A DNA stretch of 64,000 bases from Acidimicrobiales bacterium (GCA_035536915.1 DATLNE010000001.1:52125-116124); one strand, 5' to 3'. Positions 35,956-45,190 are shown, numbered from the stretch's first letter. Numbers and translations are program-made. The notes: generated from the sequence alone by a model not told the origin.

Positions 35956-37499
35956 TCGATGGTGCCGGGGGGCTTCGACGTGATGTCGAGCGCCACTCGG
36001 TTCACGCCGGGCACCTCGTTGATGATCCGGCTGCTGAGCCGCTCGAGCACGTCGTAGGGCAGCCGGGCCCAGTCGGCGGTCATGGCGTCGTCGGACGTAA
36101 CCGCCCGGATCACGATGGGGTAGGCGTAGGTGCGTTCGTCGCCCATCACGCCGACGGTGCGCACCGCGGGCAGCACGGCGAAGCTCTGCCACAGCTCCCG
36201 GTACAGCCCGGCCCGCTTGATCTCCTCGGTCACGATGGCGTCGGCCGCCTGCAGGATGGCCACCCGCTCGGGGGTGACCGTGCCCACGATGCGTACGGCC
36301 AAGCCGGGGCCGGGGAACGGCTGGCGCCACACGATCTCCTCGGGCAGGCCCAGCTCCTCGCCCACCGTGCGCACCTCGTCCTTGAACAGGTTGCGCAGGG
36401 GCTCGACGAGCTCGAAGTCCATGTCGTCGGGCAGGCCGCCCACGTTGTGGTGCGACTTGATCTTGGCCGCGTCCTTGGTGCCCGACTCGATGATGTCGGG
36501 GTACAGGGTGCCCTGCACCAGGAAGCGGGCGTCGGAGTGGTCGCGGGCCACTTCCTCGAACACCCGGATGAACGTCTCGCCGATGATCTTGCGCTTGCGT
36601 TCCGGGTCCTGGATGTCGTCGAGCGCTTCGAGGAAGCGGTCGGCCGCCTTCACGTGCACGAGGTCGACGTGAAACTGGCGGCGGAAGGTCTCCTCCACCT
36701 GCTCCGACTCCCCCGCCCGCATGAGGCCGGTGTCGACGTAGACGCACGTGAGCTGGTCGCCGATGGCCTTGTGCACGATGGCTGCGGCGACGGCCGAGTC
36801 GACCCCGCCCGACAGCCCGCAGATGACCTTCTCGTCGCCCACCTGGGCGCGGATGGCGGCCACCGACTGCTCGATGACCGAGGTCATCGTCCACGTCGGC
36901 CGGCAGCCCGCCACGTCGTAGAGGAAGTGCTTGAGCACCTCTTGGCCTCGCGCCGTGTGGCCCACCTCAGGGTGGAACTGCACGCCGTAGATGCGCCGGA
37001 CGGGGTCCTCCAGCGCGGCGACCGGAGCCTCGGGGGTGGAGGCGGTGACCCGGAAGCCCTCGGGGGCGGCGACGATCGAGTCGAAGTGGCTCATCCACAC
37101 GTCCTGCTCCAGCGGCAGGTCGTTGAACAAGCGCGACTCGGCGCCGAGCACCGACAACGGCGTGCGGCCGTACTCGCCGCGACCGGTGCGGGCCACCTCG
37201 CCGCCCAACTGCTGGGCCAGCAACTGGGCGCCGTAACAGATGCCCAACACCGCGGCCCCGCCGTCGTAGACCGCAGGGTCGATGGTGGGCGCGCCCTCCA
37301 CGTGGACCGACTTGGGGCCACCGCTGAAGATGATGGCCTTGGGGTCCTTGGCCAGCATCTCCGCCACGGGCATGTCGTGGGGGACGATCTCGCTGTAGAC
37401 GTGGGCCTCGCGCACCCGCCGGGCGATGAGCTGTGCGTACTGCGCGCCGAAGTCGACGACGAGGACGGTGTCGAACGGGGCTTGGTCGGCGGGGCTCAA
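35946..37499 (-). CDS. guaA: GMP synthase (glutamine-hydrolysing)
   Basis: GuaA aminates XMP to GMP. The 517-residue protein has the class I amidotransferase with [18 protein letters not shown], the nucleophile [15 protein letters not shown] and the His/Glu of [10 protein letters not shown]. The ATP pyrophosphatase P-loop is [14 protein letters not shown], and the C-terminal dimerisation domain ends [12 protein letters not shown] start at 37499 overlapping the guaB3 stop (TTGA) gives the normal length and is preferred over longer frames. Confidence 0.95.
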   Translation of the reverse strand: MSPADQAPFDTVLVVDFGAQYAQLIARRVREAHVYSEIVPHDMPVAEMLAKDPKAIIFSGGPKSVHVEGAPTIDPAVYDGGAAVLGICYGAQLLAQQLGGEVARTGRGEYGRTPLSVLGAESRLFNDLPLEQDVWMSHFDSIVAAPEGFRVTASTPEAPVAALEDPVRRIYGVQFHPEVGHTARGQEVLKHFLYDVAGCRPTWTMTSVIEQSVAAIRAQVGDEKVICGLSGGVDSAVAAAIVHKAIGDQLTCVYVDTGLMRAGESEQVEETFRRQFHVDLVHVKAADRFLEALDDIQDPERKRKIIGETFIRVFEEVARDHSDARFLVQGTLYPDIIESGTKDAAKIKSHHNVGGLPDDMDFELVEPLRNLFKDEVRTVGEELGLPEEIVWRQPFPGPGLAVRIVGTVTPERVAILQAADAIVTEEIKRAGLYRELWQSFAVLPAVRTVGVMGDERTYAYPIVIRAVTSDDAMTADWARLPYDVLERLSSRIINEVPGVNRVALDITSKPPGTIEWE

Positions 37500-38659
37500 T
37501 GCCCCATGCCGACCATCTGCGACCGCTGGAGCGCCTTGCCCTCGGTCTGCAGCGCGGGGGCGATCATGACCTCCGCCTTCTGGAACTCCTTGACCGTCTC
37601 GTAGCCGCACGTGGCCATCGACGTCTTGAGGGCGCCGAAGAGGTTGAGGCGGCCGTCGTTCTCATGGGCCGGCCCGATGATGATCTCCTTGAGGGAGCCC
37701 CGGATCTCGGTGCGCACCCGGGCGCCGCGAGGCAGCGTGGGGTGGAAGGTGGCCATGCCCCAGTGGTAGCCGCGGCCGGGCGCCTCGTGGGCCGAGGTCA
37801 GCGGCGAGCCGATCATCACGGCGTCGGCGCCGCAGGCGATGGCCTTGGCGATGTCGCCGCCGCGGCTCATGCCGCCGTCGGCGATGACCTGCACGTACAC
37901 GCCGGTCTCGTCGAGGTGGCGCATGCGGGCGCCCGCGGCATCGGCGATGGCGGTGGCCTGGGGCACGCCCACGCCGAGCACGCCGCGGGTGGTGCAGGCG
38001 TTGCCGGGGCCGACCCCCACCAGCACGCCGACGGCGCCGGTGCGCATGAGGTGGAGGGCCGCCTGGTACGAGGCGCAGCCGCCCACGATCACCGGGATCT
38101 CGAACTCACGGATGAACTTCTTGAGGTTGAGCGGCTCGACGGTCTTGCTCACGTGCTCGGCGGACACGACCGTGCCCTGGATCACGAACAGGTCGAGCTC
38201 GGCCTCCAGGATGGCCTTGGCGAACAGCTCCACCCGCTGCGGGGTAAGCGAGGCGCACGAGGTGACGCCTGCGTCCTTGACCTCGCGGATGCGCTGGGTC
38301 ACCAGCTCGGGCTTGATGGGCTCCGCGTAGATCTGCTGCATGCGGGCCGTGGCCTTGTCGTTGTCGAGTTGGCTGATCTCCTCGAACAGCGGCTCGGGGT
38401 CCTCGTAGCGGGTCCACAGGCCTTCGAGGTTCAGCACCCCGACGCCCCCCAGGCGCCCGATCTCGATGGCGGTGGACGGGCTGACCACGCCGTCCATGGC
38501 CGCGGCCATCAACGGCAGGTCGAACTTGAAGGCGTCGATCTCCCAGGAGACGTCGACGTCTTCGGGGTCCCTCGTCCTCCGACTGGGGACGATGGCGATG
38601 TCGTCGAACCCGTACGCCTGTCGCCCCGACTTGCCGATGCCGATCTCGACTTCAGCCAC
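37496..38659 (-). CDS. guaB3: GuaB3-family IMP dehydrogenase-related protein
   Basis: The 387-residue barrel protein has the actinobacterial GuaB3 pattern: [19 protein letters not shown] at the start, [13 protein letters not shown], the catalytic loop [13 protein letters not shown] with Cys, [10 protein letters not shown] and the GYHWGMA segment. The tandem CBS domains of classical IMPDH are absent. GuaB3 has been reported to act as a GMP reductase in Streptomyces and cyanobacteria rather than as IMPDH, so the direction is open. It is cotranscribed with guaA. A TAGACT -10 at 38695-38700 gives a leader of about 30 nt. Confidence 0.9.
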   Translation of the reverse strand: MAEVEIGIGKSGRQAYGFDDIAIVPSRRTRDPEDVDVSWEIDAFKFDLPLMAAAMDGVVSPSTAIEIGRLGGVGVLNLEGLWTRYEDPEPLFEEISQLDNDKATARMQQIYAEPIKPELVTQRIREVKDAGVTSCASLTPQRVELFAKAILEAELDLFVIQGTVVSAEHVSKTVEPLNLKKFIREFEIPVIVGGCASYQAALHLMRTGAVGVLVGVGPGNACTTRGVLGVGVPQATAIADAAGARMRHLDETGVYVQVIADGGMSRGGDIAKAIACGADAVMIGSPLTSAHEAPGRGYHWGMATFHPTLPRGARVRTEIRGSLKEIIIGPAHENDGRLNLFGALKTSMATCGYETVKEFQKAEVMIAPALQTEGKALQRSQMVGMGH

Positions 38660-38694
38660 TCGTTTGTTCCCTCTCCGTGCCGCCCGAAAAGACA

Positions 38695-38700
38695 AGTCTA
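38695..38700 (-). promoter_or_regulatory. -10 element of the guaB3-guaA operon
   Basis: TAGACT on the minus strand, about 36 nt before the GTG; a purine-rich ribosome site (GAGAGGGAA) lies between them, so this operon has a leader. Confidence 0.5.
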
Positions 38701-38735
38701 CTGCGGGCCGCGCGGATGCCAGACGGACCGTCGGT

Positions 38736-39260
38736 TCAGTACAGGGCCACTGTGACGTGCGCCGCCGCCCGCGCCGTCTGCGTGCCGCTCGTCGCACACG
38801 CCACCGGGTCCGGCAGCCACTCGCCGTTGCCTGTGGCGTGCCCTGTCTCACCCGTGCTGGGCTTGTCGACCGACCACGCGAAACGCCACACCGGCCCTGT
38901 CACCACAAAGGTGACCTCGATCGGGTGCGGCTGGCCGAACGAGTCGACGTAGACGCCGTAACCGATGCCCCAGCCTGCGAAGCAGTGCCCCGTGTACAGG
39001 CCCTCGTACTGCACTGTGCAGTTGCCTACGGCCGTCGGCGGCTTGGACCCGGAGGCATGGACGACCACCTCCGCGCACATGCCCTGGTACACGAACGGCG
39101 TTGTCGGCAAGACCGGCGGTCCGACGGCGTTGATCGGCCACTGAAAGTGGTGGAGGCCGGACAGGACAATTGTGCCCCCCGACACGGCCTCGGCAGGCGG
39201 GACCGCCATGCCCAGCGACGCCACGACGATCACCAACAGCAACCGCAAACGCATACCCAT
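38736..39260 (-). CDS. Secreted protein of unknown function
   Basis: The 174-residue protein has a signal peptide with likely cleavage after AEA (about residue 25). The mature protein is beta-rich with several Cys and no further membrane segment. It has a typical leader with a GGGGG ribosome site and a TATCAT -10 at 39289-39294. I do not recognise a family. Confidence 0.65.
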   Translation of the reverse strand: MGMRLRLLLVIVVASLGMAVPPAEAVSGGTIVLSGLHHFQWPINAVGPPVLPTTPFVYQGMCAEVVVHASGSKPPTAVGNCTVQYEGLYTGHCFAGWGIGYGVYVDSFGQPHPIEVTFVVTGPVWRFAWSVDKPSTGETGHATGNGEWLPDPVACATSGTQTARAAAHVTVALY

Positions 39261-39288
39261 GCCGCACCCCCAGCTCAGGACCCCTGCG

Positions 39289-39294
39289 ATGATA
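39289..39294 (-). promoter_or_regulatory. -10 element of the secreted-protein gene
   Basis: TATCAT on the minus strand, 28 nt before the ATG, followed by a G-rich ribosome site. Confidence 0.45.
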
Positions 39295-39329
39295 AGCCGA
39301 CGATCGCCGCGGTGCTCGGGAACGGTTGC

Positions 39330-40166
39330 TTACACCGAGGGCGGGCCGTCGGGGAAGACGAAGAACGCCACCTGCGTGCCGTAGGCCAACAGGCGGCCGT
39401 CGGGGCTCCACAGCTCCATGTCGAGCGAGGCGTAGCCGTCGCCCGCCCAACGGCAGTGGTTGCGGGTGAGCACCCAGTCGCTGGTGGTGTCGGCGAAGAC
39501 GTGCACGGTGAGGTCGGCCGAAGGCGGCAGCCACACCGGCGTGTCGGACCCCACCCGCTGGGCGACGGCGCCCGGCATGGTGTCGGCCAAGGTCACGAGG
39601 GCGAGGGGGTCGAGGTTGCCGTCGTCGAGGAACGGGGGCTCGTCGAAGCGGTACCAGTAGACCCGTTCGGAGCTGTCGGACGGCGGAAAGTCGGTGTTGC
39701 GGGCGTGGCCCACGGCCAGGCGCCCGTCGACGTGGTCCCAGAAGTTGAAGTGGTACGGCCCGTCCGGGGCATCGCGGAAGCGCATGCACTCGTCGGGCGG
39801 GGGCGCGTCGGGCGCCACGAGGTCGGTGAACTCGAAGCCCGGCCGGTGCGCGCCGAACACGGCAAGGGCTGTGAGGCCGGCGTCGGAGCCCGGGTTGCGC
39901 AACGTGGCCGAGAGCTGAGAGATCGACCGCCCCCGGCGCACCACCGTCACCTCGACGTCGACGGGGCCGGGCTGCACCGCGCCGGCGAAGACCGAGGTGA
40001 TGCTGCGCAGTCGTTGGTCGGGGTCGGCCAACTCGTCGGCCATGGCCTTGGCGGCGATCGCCGTGACGAGCCCGCCGTGGGGCACGATCGGGCAGTTCCA
40101 CATGGCGTCGACCTCGACGCGGCCCCCGTCGAAGGCGAGCTGGCGGGCGAACGCTGAATCCCCCAT
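39330..40166 (-). CDS. Acyl-CoA thioesterase-like double-hotdog protein
   Basis: The 278-residue protein has the TesB-like arrangement of two hotdog modules: IVPHGGLVTAIAAKAM near the start, TSVFAGAVQPGPVDVEVTVVRRGRS, and a second module with LVTLADTMPGAVAQRVG, DLTVHVFADT and WAGDGYASLDMELWSPDGRLLAYGTQ. The likely role is hydrolysis of acyl-CoA thioesters. It stands alone on the minus strand. Confidence 0.82.
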   Translation of the reverse strand: MGDSAFARQLAFDGGRVEVDAMWNCPIVPHGGLVTAIAAKAMADELADPDQRLRSITSVFAGAVQPGPVDVEVTVVRRGRSISQLSATLRNPGSDAGLTALAVFGAHRPGFEFTDLVAPDAPPPDECMRFRDAPDGPYHFNFWDHVDGRLAVGHARNTDFPPSDSSERVYWYRFDEPPFLDDGNLDPLALVTLADTMPGAVAQRVGSDTPVWLPPSADLTVHVFADTTSDWVLTRNHCRWAGDGYASLDMELWSPDGRLLAYGTQVAFFVFPDGPPSV

Positions 40167-40268
40167 GGCCGGAGCATCGCACGAGGCACGATCATCCGCA
40201 TGCCGAATATCGAGCCCCTGACCGTGGGTTCGAGCCGTCCCACCAGGCTAAGCCCACCAGCCGCATCG

Positions 40269-40700
40269 TCATGCGTCGATCGGTGGGCGCCCCTGGCTGA
40301 GCCGGCGAGCGGCCGCTTCCACCATTTGCCCACTGCGGCGCCAGCCGACCGCCTTCAGTGTGTATGTGCCGTAGGCATCGAGCCGCGTGGCGTCGATCAA
40401 CCAGGGCCGGCGCAGTGCGATGCGCACCACCACGCCGGAGACGACGAGCAGCACGAGCAACGTCAGCTCGATGAGGGCGATGAGCACCGGCATGACGAAG
40501 ATGAAGAACAAGCCGATGAAGGCGACGACGAAGATCCCGACGAAGAGGTCGTCGAGGCCCGCGTCGAGGCACCCCTCGGCGCCTCCGTCGAGGTGAAGGG
40601 CCTCCTCGGCCCGGCCCGACCGCCATCGAAACCGCCACGGCAGCCAGCGGCGGCCGACGCGCCACCGTGCCCCGTCGGGCGCCCGCACCGTCTTGGCCAT
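40269..40700 (-). CDS. Membrane protein, paralog of the gene at 40704
   Basis: The 143-residue protein starts MAKTVRAPDGARWRVGRRWLPWRFR, has two predicted membrane segments (about 50-95), and ends with RRPWLIDATRLDAYG and a VGWRRSG motif. It is clearly homologous to the neighbouring 153-residue protein. The function is unknown. It starts 3 nt after the paralog's stop. Confidence 0.7.
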   Translation of the reverse strand: MAKTVRAPDGARWRVGRRWLPWRFRWRSGRAEEALHLDGGAEGCLDAGLDDLFVGIFVVAFIGLFFIFVMPVLIALIELTLLVLLVVSGVVVRIALRRPWLIDATRLDAYGTYTLKAVGWRRSGQMVEAAARRLSQGRPPIDA

Positions 40701-40703
40701 CGG

Positions 40704-41165
40704 CTAGGCCCTCTTCACGCCGGGCAGGTCGATGTCGAGGTCGCGTTGGCCCAATTGCAGGCGCCGGGCGATCACGTCGACCACCTCGCCGCTGCGTCGC
40801 CATCCCACCACCTTCCACGCCACCCGGCCGGGGTGGCCGACCCGGCTCGCCTGCACGATCCACGGCCGCCGGAAGACGAACCGGGCGGCCACGCCGAGCA
40901 CCACGGCGACGACCAGCAACGCAGCCTCCACTGCGGCGACGACCACCGGCAGGATCACGACGAAGAAGAGCACGGTCGCCAGCAGAGCGAGGAACCCGCC
41001 CGCCAGGCACCCGATCACGTCGTCGGCCATGGCGACGGGGCTGTCCATCAACCACGGCCAGTCGGCCAGATCGAGCGAGCGGCGCCGGAACTGCCATGGC
41101 AGCCATCGGCGGCCCACCCGCCAGCGGGTGCCGTCCGGCGCCGTCACCACCTTGGCCAAGGCCAT
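40704..41165 (-). CDS. Membrane protein, paralog of the gene at 40269
   Basis: The 153-residue protein shares with its neighbour the start VVTAPDGTRWRVGRRWLPWQFR, two membrane segments and the tail FRRPWIVQASRVGHPG and VVGWRRSGEVV. The pair is a tandem duplication. The stretch upstream carries a hairpin repeat instead of a clear promoter. Confidence 0.7.
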   Translation of the reverse strand: MALAKVVTAPDGTRWRVGRRWLPWQFRRRSLDLADWPWLMDSPVAMADDVIGCLAGGFLALLATVLFFVVILPVVVAAVEAALLVVAVVLGVAARFVFRRPWIVQASRVGHPGRVAWKVVGWRRSGEVVDVIARRLQLGQRDLDIDLPGVKRA

Positions 41166-41171
41166 CAGCCC

Positions 41172-41222
41172 GACGTTGCGAAGGAAACGCGCCGGAAAAC
41201 GGCGCGGTTCCTACGCAACTTC
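41172..41222. repeat. Hairpin repeat, second copy of the element at 891-943
   Basis: The segment shares with 891-943 the core AACGCGCCGGAAAACGGCGCG, then TTCCTACGCAACTT, differing at only a few positions, and folds into a long stem with the same GAAAA loop. It stands between two divergent genes, where a terminator is not needed. This suggests a dispersed repeat element rather than a simple terminator. Confidence 0.65.
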
Positions 41223-41244
41223 TCGGAGGGGCGGCGCGGGCCGG

Positions 41245-41250
41245 TACCGT
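41245..41250 (+). promoter_or_regulatory. -10 element, leaderless DUF554 gene
   Basis: TACCGT is 8 nt before the ATG at 41259, with no ribosome site. Confidence 0.55.
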
Positions 41251-41258
41251 CGCTCGTC

Positions 41259-41948
41259 ATGCGCGGCCTCGGCACCGTCGTCAACATGGCCGCCATTGTG
41301 GCGGGCACGTTCGTCGGCCTTGTCGCGGGCCGCCGCGTGCCCGAGCGCATGCGCACAACCGTGCTGCACGGTCTCGGCCTGTCCATCCTCGCTGTCGGCA
41401 TGCAGAACGCGCTGGCCACGGAGAACATCGTGTTCCCCATCGTGTCCCTGGCCGTCGGTGCACTGGCGGGCGAGGCACTGCGCATCGAGGACCGGTTGGA
41501 GCGTGTGGGCGATGCCATCCGCCGACGCCTCAAGCGCGACGAAGAGTCGACGTTCGTGGAGGGCTTCGTCTCTGCCAGCCTGGTGTTCTGCGTCGGGCCG
41601 CTCGCCATCCTCGGCGCCATCTCCGACGGGCTGGGGCGGGGCTCGCAGGAGCTCGTCGTCAAGAGCGCGCTCGACGGGTTCGTGTCGATCGTGTTCGCCT
41701 CGACACTGGGCATCGGCGTGGCCTTCAGCGCCATCAGTGTCGGCATCCTGCAAGGCACGGTCACCGTGCTGGCCGGGCTGGCCGATGCCGTGCTCACCGA
41801 ACGCATGGTCACGGAGATGACGGCGACGGGCGGCATCGTCATCCTCGGCATCGGCGTGCGCCTGTTGGAACTGCGCAAGGTGCGGGTGGGCTCGTTCCTC
41901 CCCGCCTTGCTCATCGCCCCGCTGGCCGTGGCCCTGTTCGCCCGGTGA
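41259..41948 (+). CDS. DUF554-family membrane protein
   Basis: The 229-residue protein has about six membrane segments and matches the DUF554 (YdfK/YqgA-like) family: LGTVVNMAAIVAGTFVGLVAGRR, a charged loop around residue 90, FVSASLVFCVGPLAILGAISDG and GGIVILGIGVRLLELRKVRVGSFLPALLIAP. These are putative transporters without a known substrate. The start follows from the -10 element 8 nt upstream. It overlaps the end of the convergent NUDIX gene by 38 nt. Confidence 0.88.
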   Translation: MRGLGTVVNMAAIVAGTFVGLVAGRRVPERMRTTVLHGLGLSILAVGMQNALATENIVFPIVSLAVGALAGEALRIEDRLERVGDAIRRRLKRDEESTFVEGFVSASLVFCVGPLAILGAISDGLGRGSQELVVKSALDGFVSIVFASTLGIGVAFSAISVGILQGTVTVLAGLADAVLTERMVTEMTATGGIVILGIGVRLLELRKVRVGSFLPALLIAPLAVALFAR

Positions 41949-42507
41949 GCGCCACCAACTCCAGCAACTCGTAGAGGATGCGGGCCGTGGCGCCCCACAC
42001 GATGTCGTGGGGCAGCGTGAAGAAGTGCATGGGCCGCTCGCCCATCCCGGGCATCTCCCACAGCTCTTCGCCGTAGACACTTTCGTCGAGCAGTTCGACC
42101 AAGGCGATGTCGAAGGCGTGCTCGACCTCGGCCGGGTTGGGGCGCAGCACCGGGCGACCTTCCAGCACGCCGACGAACGGCGTGATGTGGGCGCCTTTCG
42201 ACAAGGTGGCCAACGGCGTGAGCTGGCCCAGGATCTCCACGTCGGCGGGGTCGAGCCCGACCTCCTCACTGGCCTCTCGCAAGGCGGCGGCCAACGGGCC
42301 TTCGTCCTCGTCGAGGCGGCCGCCGGGAAACGAGACCTGATGCGTGTGCGAGCGCAACGCGGGCGACCGCCTGGTGAGGACGACGCGGGTCTCGCCGTCC
42401 TCTTCGAACAGCGGGATGAGCACGGCGGCCGACGCCGCCCGATACGGCAACTGCTCCGTCGGTTCCGACGGACCGACTGTGCGCAACGCGGCGCGCACCC
42501 GCTCCAC
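41911..42507 (-). CDS. NUDIX hydrolase, CoA-pyrophosphatase-like
   Basis: About 198 residues. The NUDIX box GRLDEDEGPLAAALREASEEVGL fits GX5EX7REUXEEXGU exactly, preceded by VSFPGG. The early RVVLTRRSPALRSHTHQ matches the NudL/YeaB group that cleaves CoA to 3',5'-ADP and phosphopantetheine. The GTG at 42507 gives the usual length; earlier starts would add an Arg/Pro-rich tail that looks like non-coding translation. Confidence 0.85.
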   Translation of the reverse strand: MERVRAALRTVGPSEPTEQLPYRAASAAVLIPLFEEDGETRVVLTRRSPALRSHTHQVSFPGGRLDEDEGPLAAALREASEEVGLDPADVEILGQLTPLATLSKGAHITPFVGVLEGRPVLRPNPAEVEHAFDIALVELLDESVYGEELWEMPGMGERPMHFFTLPHDIVWGATARILYELLELVALTGRTGPRPAGR

Positions 42508-42617
42508 GCCGAACCCGCAACGTTCAACCGGCGCCAGCGCCGCCCACGGCGGCGGGCCGCCAGGGCGCGCGCCTTGGGGCCGCGGGATCTGCTGCGGCGG
42601 CCCCGACGCGCCGGCGC

Positions 42618-42794
42618 TCAGGCGCCCTCGATCTCGCGCCGCGCCTCGATCGTCGCTTCGAGCATCTCCCGCAGCCCGCCGAGCTTCAGGTTGCTGATGA
42701 CGCGGCCGGGCGGGGTCTCGCCCTTCTCCCACTCCATCCAGTAGGCGAGGAGCTTCTCGGGATCGGGCGGTGGCCGGTCGTCGAACGTCGACAT
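42618..42794 (-). CDS. Small conserved-looking protein
   Basis: A 58-residue protein starting MSTFDDRPPPDPEKLLAYW, with a helical tail LREMLEATIEARREIE. The ATG at 42794 is 7 nt from a minus-strand TAGAGT, a leaderless signature that rules out the longer frame from 42824. No family is recognised. Confidence 0.65.
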   Translation of the reverse strand: MSTFDDRPPPDPEKLLAYWMEWEKGETPPGRVISNLKLGGLREMLEATIEARREIEGA

Positions 42795-42801
42795 GCGGCG
42801 G

Positions 42802-42807
42802 ACTCTA
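42802..42807 (-). promoter_or_regulatory. -10 element, leaderless small gene
   Basis: TAGAGT on the minus strand is 7 nt before the ATG at 42794. Confidence 0.55.
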
Positions 42808-42854
42808 GACAAGGGGGCCGCCAATGACGATTGCCGAGCGGTCCGAGCGGCGGG

Positions 42855-42895
42855 TCCACCTACCCCTCGCCGTCAGCCCACGAGGGGTAGGTGGA
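42855..42895 (-). terminator. Inverted repeat at the end of the t6A operon
   Basis: Perfect 15-bp arms (42855-42869 and 42881-42895) flank an 11-nt loop that contains the tsaD stop codon (42873-42875). There is no T-tract. Confidence 0.7.
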
Positions 42896-43904
42896 GCCCC
42901 GGATCGGCGCCTGCGTCGAGCGGGGTGGGGCCGTCCTGCTGGTAGCGCCACCACGCCGCCGCCCCGATCATGGCGGCGTTGTCGGTGCACATGGCCCGGG
43001 TGGGCAGGAAGCCCCGCAAGCCGTCGGCGATGCAGGCGTCGAGCAGGCGCTCGCGCAACAACGAGTTGGCGGCCACGCCGCCGCCCAGGCAGATGCCGCC
43101 GGCGCCGATCTCCTTGGCCGCCCGGCGGGCCTTGGTGACGAGCACGTCGACCACGGCTTCTTGGAAGGAGGCGGCCACGTCGGCGGCCGAGACGTCAGGG
43201 TGCTTGCGCACGTAGGTGATGACCGACGTCTTCACCCCACTGAAGGAGAAGTCGTAGCCCTCGTCCTTCATGGCCCGGGGGAAGGCGATGGCGTGCGGGT
43301 CGCCCTCCATGGCCAGGCGGTCGATTGCCGGCCCGCCCGGGTAACCGAGGCCGAGGAAGCGGGCCACCTTGTCGTAGGCCTCGCCCGCGGCGTCGTCGAT
43401 GGTGGACCCGAGGAGGCGGTACTGCCCTGGACCCTCCATGGCGATGAGCATGGTGTGGGCGCCCGACACGAGCAGGACGACCAGCGGCGGCTCCAGGTCG
43501 GGCTCTTCGAGGAACGACGCGTAGAGGTGGCCTTCCAGGTGGTTGACGCCGATGAAGGGGACGCCCCACACCAAGGCCAACGCCTTGGCCGCGCTGACGC
43601 CGACCAGCAGCGAGCCGATGAGGCCGGGGCCGACGGTGGCGGCCACGGCATGGAGGCCGTAGCCGTCGAGGCCCGCTTCCACGAGGGCTTCGGCCACCAC
43701 CGGTGTGATGAGGTCGACGTGTGCCCGCGACGCCAGTTCAGGCACCACACCGCCGAAGCGGGCGTGCAGGTCGACCTGCGAGCTCACCACCGACGACAGC
43801 ACGTCGCGCCCGTCGGCCACCACGGCGGCGGCCGTCTCGTCGCACGACGTCTCGATGGCCAGGATGCGGAACGGCGTCGGCAGGGTGGGGTCAAGCGGCC
43901 TCAT
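42873..43904 (-). CDS. tsaD: tRNA N6-threonylcarbamoyladenosine transferase TsaD
   Basis: TsaD with TsaB and TsaE adds threonylcarbamoyl to A37 of ANN-decoding tRNAs. The 343-residue protein has the ETSCDETAAAVV start, metal ligands in LASRAHVDL and VNHLEGHLYA, DDAAGEAYDKVARFLGLGYPGGPAID, and the late ATP motif LGGGVAANSLLR. GGGAGA stands before the ATG. It is last in the operon. Confidence 0.97.
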   Translation of the reverse strand: MRPLDPTLPTPFRILAIETSCDETAAAVVADGRDVLSSVVSSQVDLHARFGGVVPELASRAHVDLITPVVAEALVEAGLDGYGLHAVAATVGPGLIGSLLVGVSAAKALALVWGVPFIGVNHLEGHLYASFLEEPDLEPPLVVLLVSGAHTMLIAMEGPGQYRLLGSTIDDAAGEAYDKVARFLGLGYPGGPAIDRLAMEGDPHAIAFPRAMKDEGYDFSFSGVKTSVITYVRKHPDVSAADVAASFQEAVVDVLVTKARRAAKEIGAGGICLGGGVAANSLLRERLLDACIADGLRGFLPTRAMCTDNAAMIGAAAWWRYQQDGPTPLDAGADPGLHLPLVG

Positions 43905-43923
43905 GGGGTCTCCCGGGTATCGG

Positions 43924-44502
43924 TCACTTCAATTCCTCGATGACGGTGGTGCCAGGGACGGCGGCTTCCAGCGCGGCGAGGCGGTCGGCGTAGTCGGGCG
44001 AGTCGATGTCCTCCGCCCACATGACGAGGGCGTCCTCGTTGGTCTCGACGTAGTAGCCCTTGCGCACGCCCGCCGGGTGGAAGCCGAAGGCGCGGTACAG
44101 GGCTTGGGCCGGTGCGTTGGTGACCCGCACCTCGAGCGTCAGGTGCTTGGCGCTGCGGCCGACGGCGACGCGGGCGGCGTTGAGCAACAGGCGGGTGCCG
44201 ATGCCGCGGCGGTGCCAGGCGGGGTCGACGGCGATGGTGGTGATGTGGGCGTCGTCGCCCGCCAGCATCACGCCGCAATAGCCGACGACGATGCCGCCCA
44301 CGCGGGCGACGTAGTACGCCCGGGTGGAGCGCAGCGCCAGTTCGCTGACGAACAAGCTGAGCGACCACGGCCGCGGGTACACCTGTCCTTCGATGCGCAA
44401 CACCGAGCGCAGGTGGCGCCGCCGCATGGGCACCAGTTGCACCTGCAGGTCGCCGTCGGGCACGGGCTCCGGCGGGCCCGGCTCGGGGATGCGCACTGCC
44501 AC
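43924..44502 (-). CDS. rimI: Ribosomal-protein-S18-alanine N-acetyltransferase-like GNAT protein
   Basis: The 192-residue GNAT protein has ITTIAVDPAWHRRGIGTRLL (acetyl-CoA loop) and LEVRVTNAPAQALYRAFGF, with PRPWSLSLFVSEL as in RimI. RimI acetylates S18 in E. coli and is commonly placed between tsaB and tsaD. The GTG start overlaps nothing but lies 1 nt from the tsaB stop. Confidence 0.93.
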   Translation of the reverse strand: MAVRIPEPGPPEPVPDGDLQVQLVPMRRRHLRSVLRIEGQVYPRPWSLSLFVSELALRSTRAYYVARVGGIVVGYCGVMLAGDDAHITTIAVDPAWHRRGIGTRLLLNAARVAVGRSAKHLTLEVRVTNAPAQALYRAFGFHPAGVRKGYYVETNEDALVMWAEDIDSPDYADRLAALEAAVPGTTVIEELK

Positions 44503-44503
44503 C

Positions 44504-45190
44504 TCAGCCGCTCCAGTTGATCTCGGCGTCGGACTTGCGCAGGTACAGCAGCTCCAACTCCCAGGGCTGCACGAACTCCTCGCGGATGGCGCGGGGGTGC
44601 GCCAGTTCCACCAGGGCGGCCGCCGACGGGTAGGCGAAACCGAGGTCGCCCACCTCCACGCCGCCCACCGTCTCCAGCGCGTCGCGGTAGCGAATGCCGC
44701 CGTCGCCCACCACCAAGCAGTCCTCGCCTCGGGCCATCAGTTCCGACGCCAGCTCCCGCGGTGTGCACACGCGGTACTGCGACAGCCGCTGCACCCCGCC
44801 GGGGACCTGGCGGTACAAGGCGGTGAACACCTCGCCCTTGCGGGCGTCGACCACGGCCGCGATGAGACGGCCGGTGTGGCGGACGGGAAAGGCCAGCAGG
44901 TCGAGGCTCGACAGGCCGATCATCGGCACCCGCAGTGCCTGCGCCATGGCCTTGCCGGTGGCCACCCCGACGCGCATGCCGGTGAACAAGCCGGGGCCGA
45001 CGTCGACGGCCACCGCGCTGATCTCCTTCATCTCGATGCGGGCCTGCTTGCACACGAACTCGATGGCGGGCGCCAGCGTCTCGGCGTGGCGGCGGCCCCG
45101 GGTGGCATGGAACGAAGCCAGCACGCCTTCGTAGCCGCCTAAGGCGCAGCCGACCTGGTTGGTCGCCGTCTCGATGCCCAGGATGATCAC
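44504..45190 (-). CDS. tsaB: tRNA threonylcarbamoyladenosine biosynthesis protein TsaB
   Basis: The 228-residue protein is the partner and scaffold of TsaD. It has the ASKHA start ILGIETATNQVGCAL, RRHAETLAPAIEFVC, the signature VDVGPGLFTGMRVGVATGKAMA and VVDARKGEVFTALY. The GTG start at 45190 overlaps the tsaE stop (GTGA). Confidence 0.95.
   Translation of the reverse strand: MIILGIETATNQVGCALGGYEGVLASFHATRGRRHAETLAPAIEFVCKQARIEMKEISAVAVDVGPGLFTGMRVGVATGKAMAQALRVPMIGLSSLDLLAFPVRHTGRLIAAVVDARKGEVFTALYRQVPGGVQRLSQYRVCTPRELASELMARGEDCLVVGDGGIRYRDALETVGGVEVGDLGFAYPSAAALVELAHPRAIREEFVQPWELELLYLRKSDAEINWSG

Noticed and set aside
35955..36894. Extension of the zapE frame to 648 residues
   Set aside because: The added part runs through guaA in another frame and is Arg/Gly/Pro-rich; real ZapE length is reached from the GTG at 35955.
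40224..40245. A GTGGGTTCGAG then TCCCACC stretch resembling a tRNA T-arm
   Set aside because: Three extra bases break the 7-nt loop, and no acceptor, D or anticodon arm can be formed around it; at most a small hairpin or relic.
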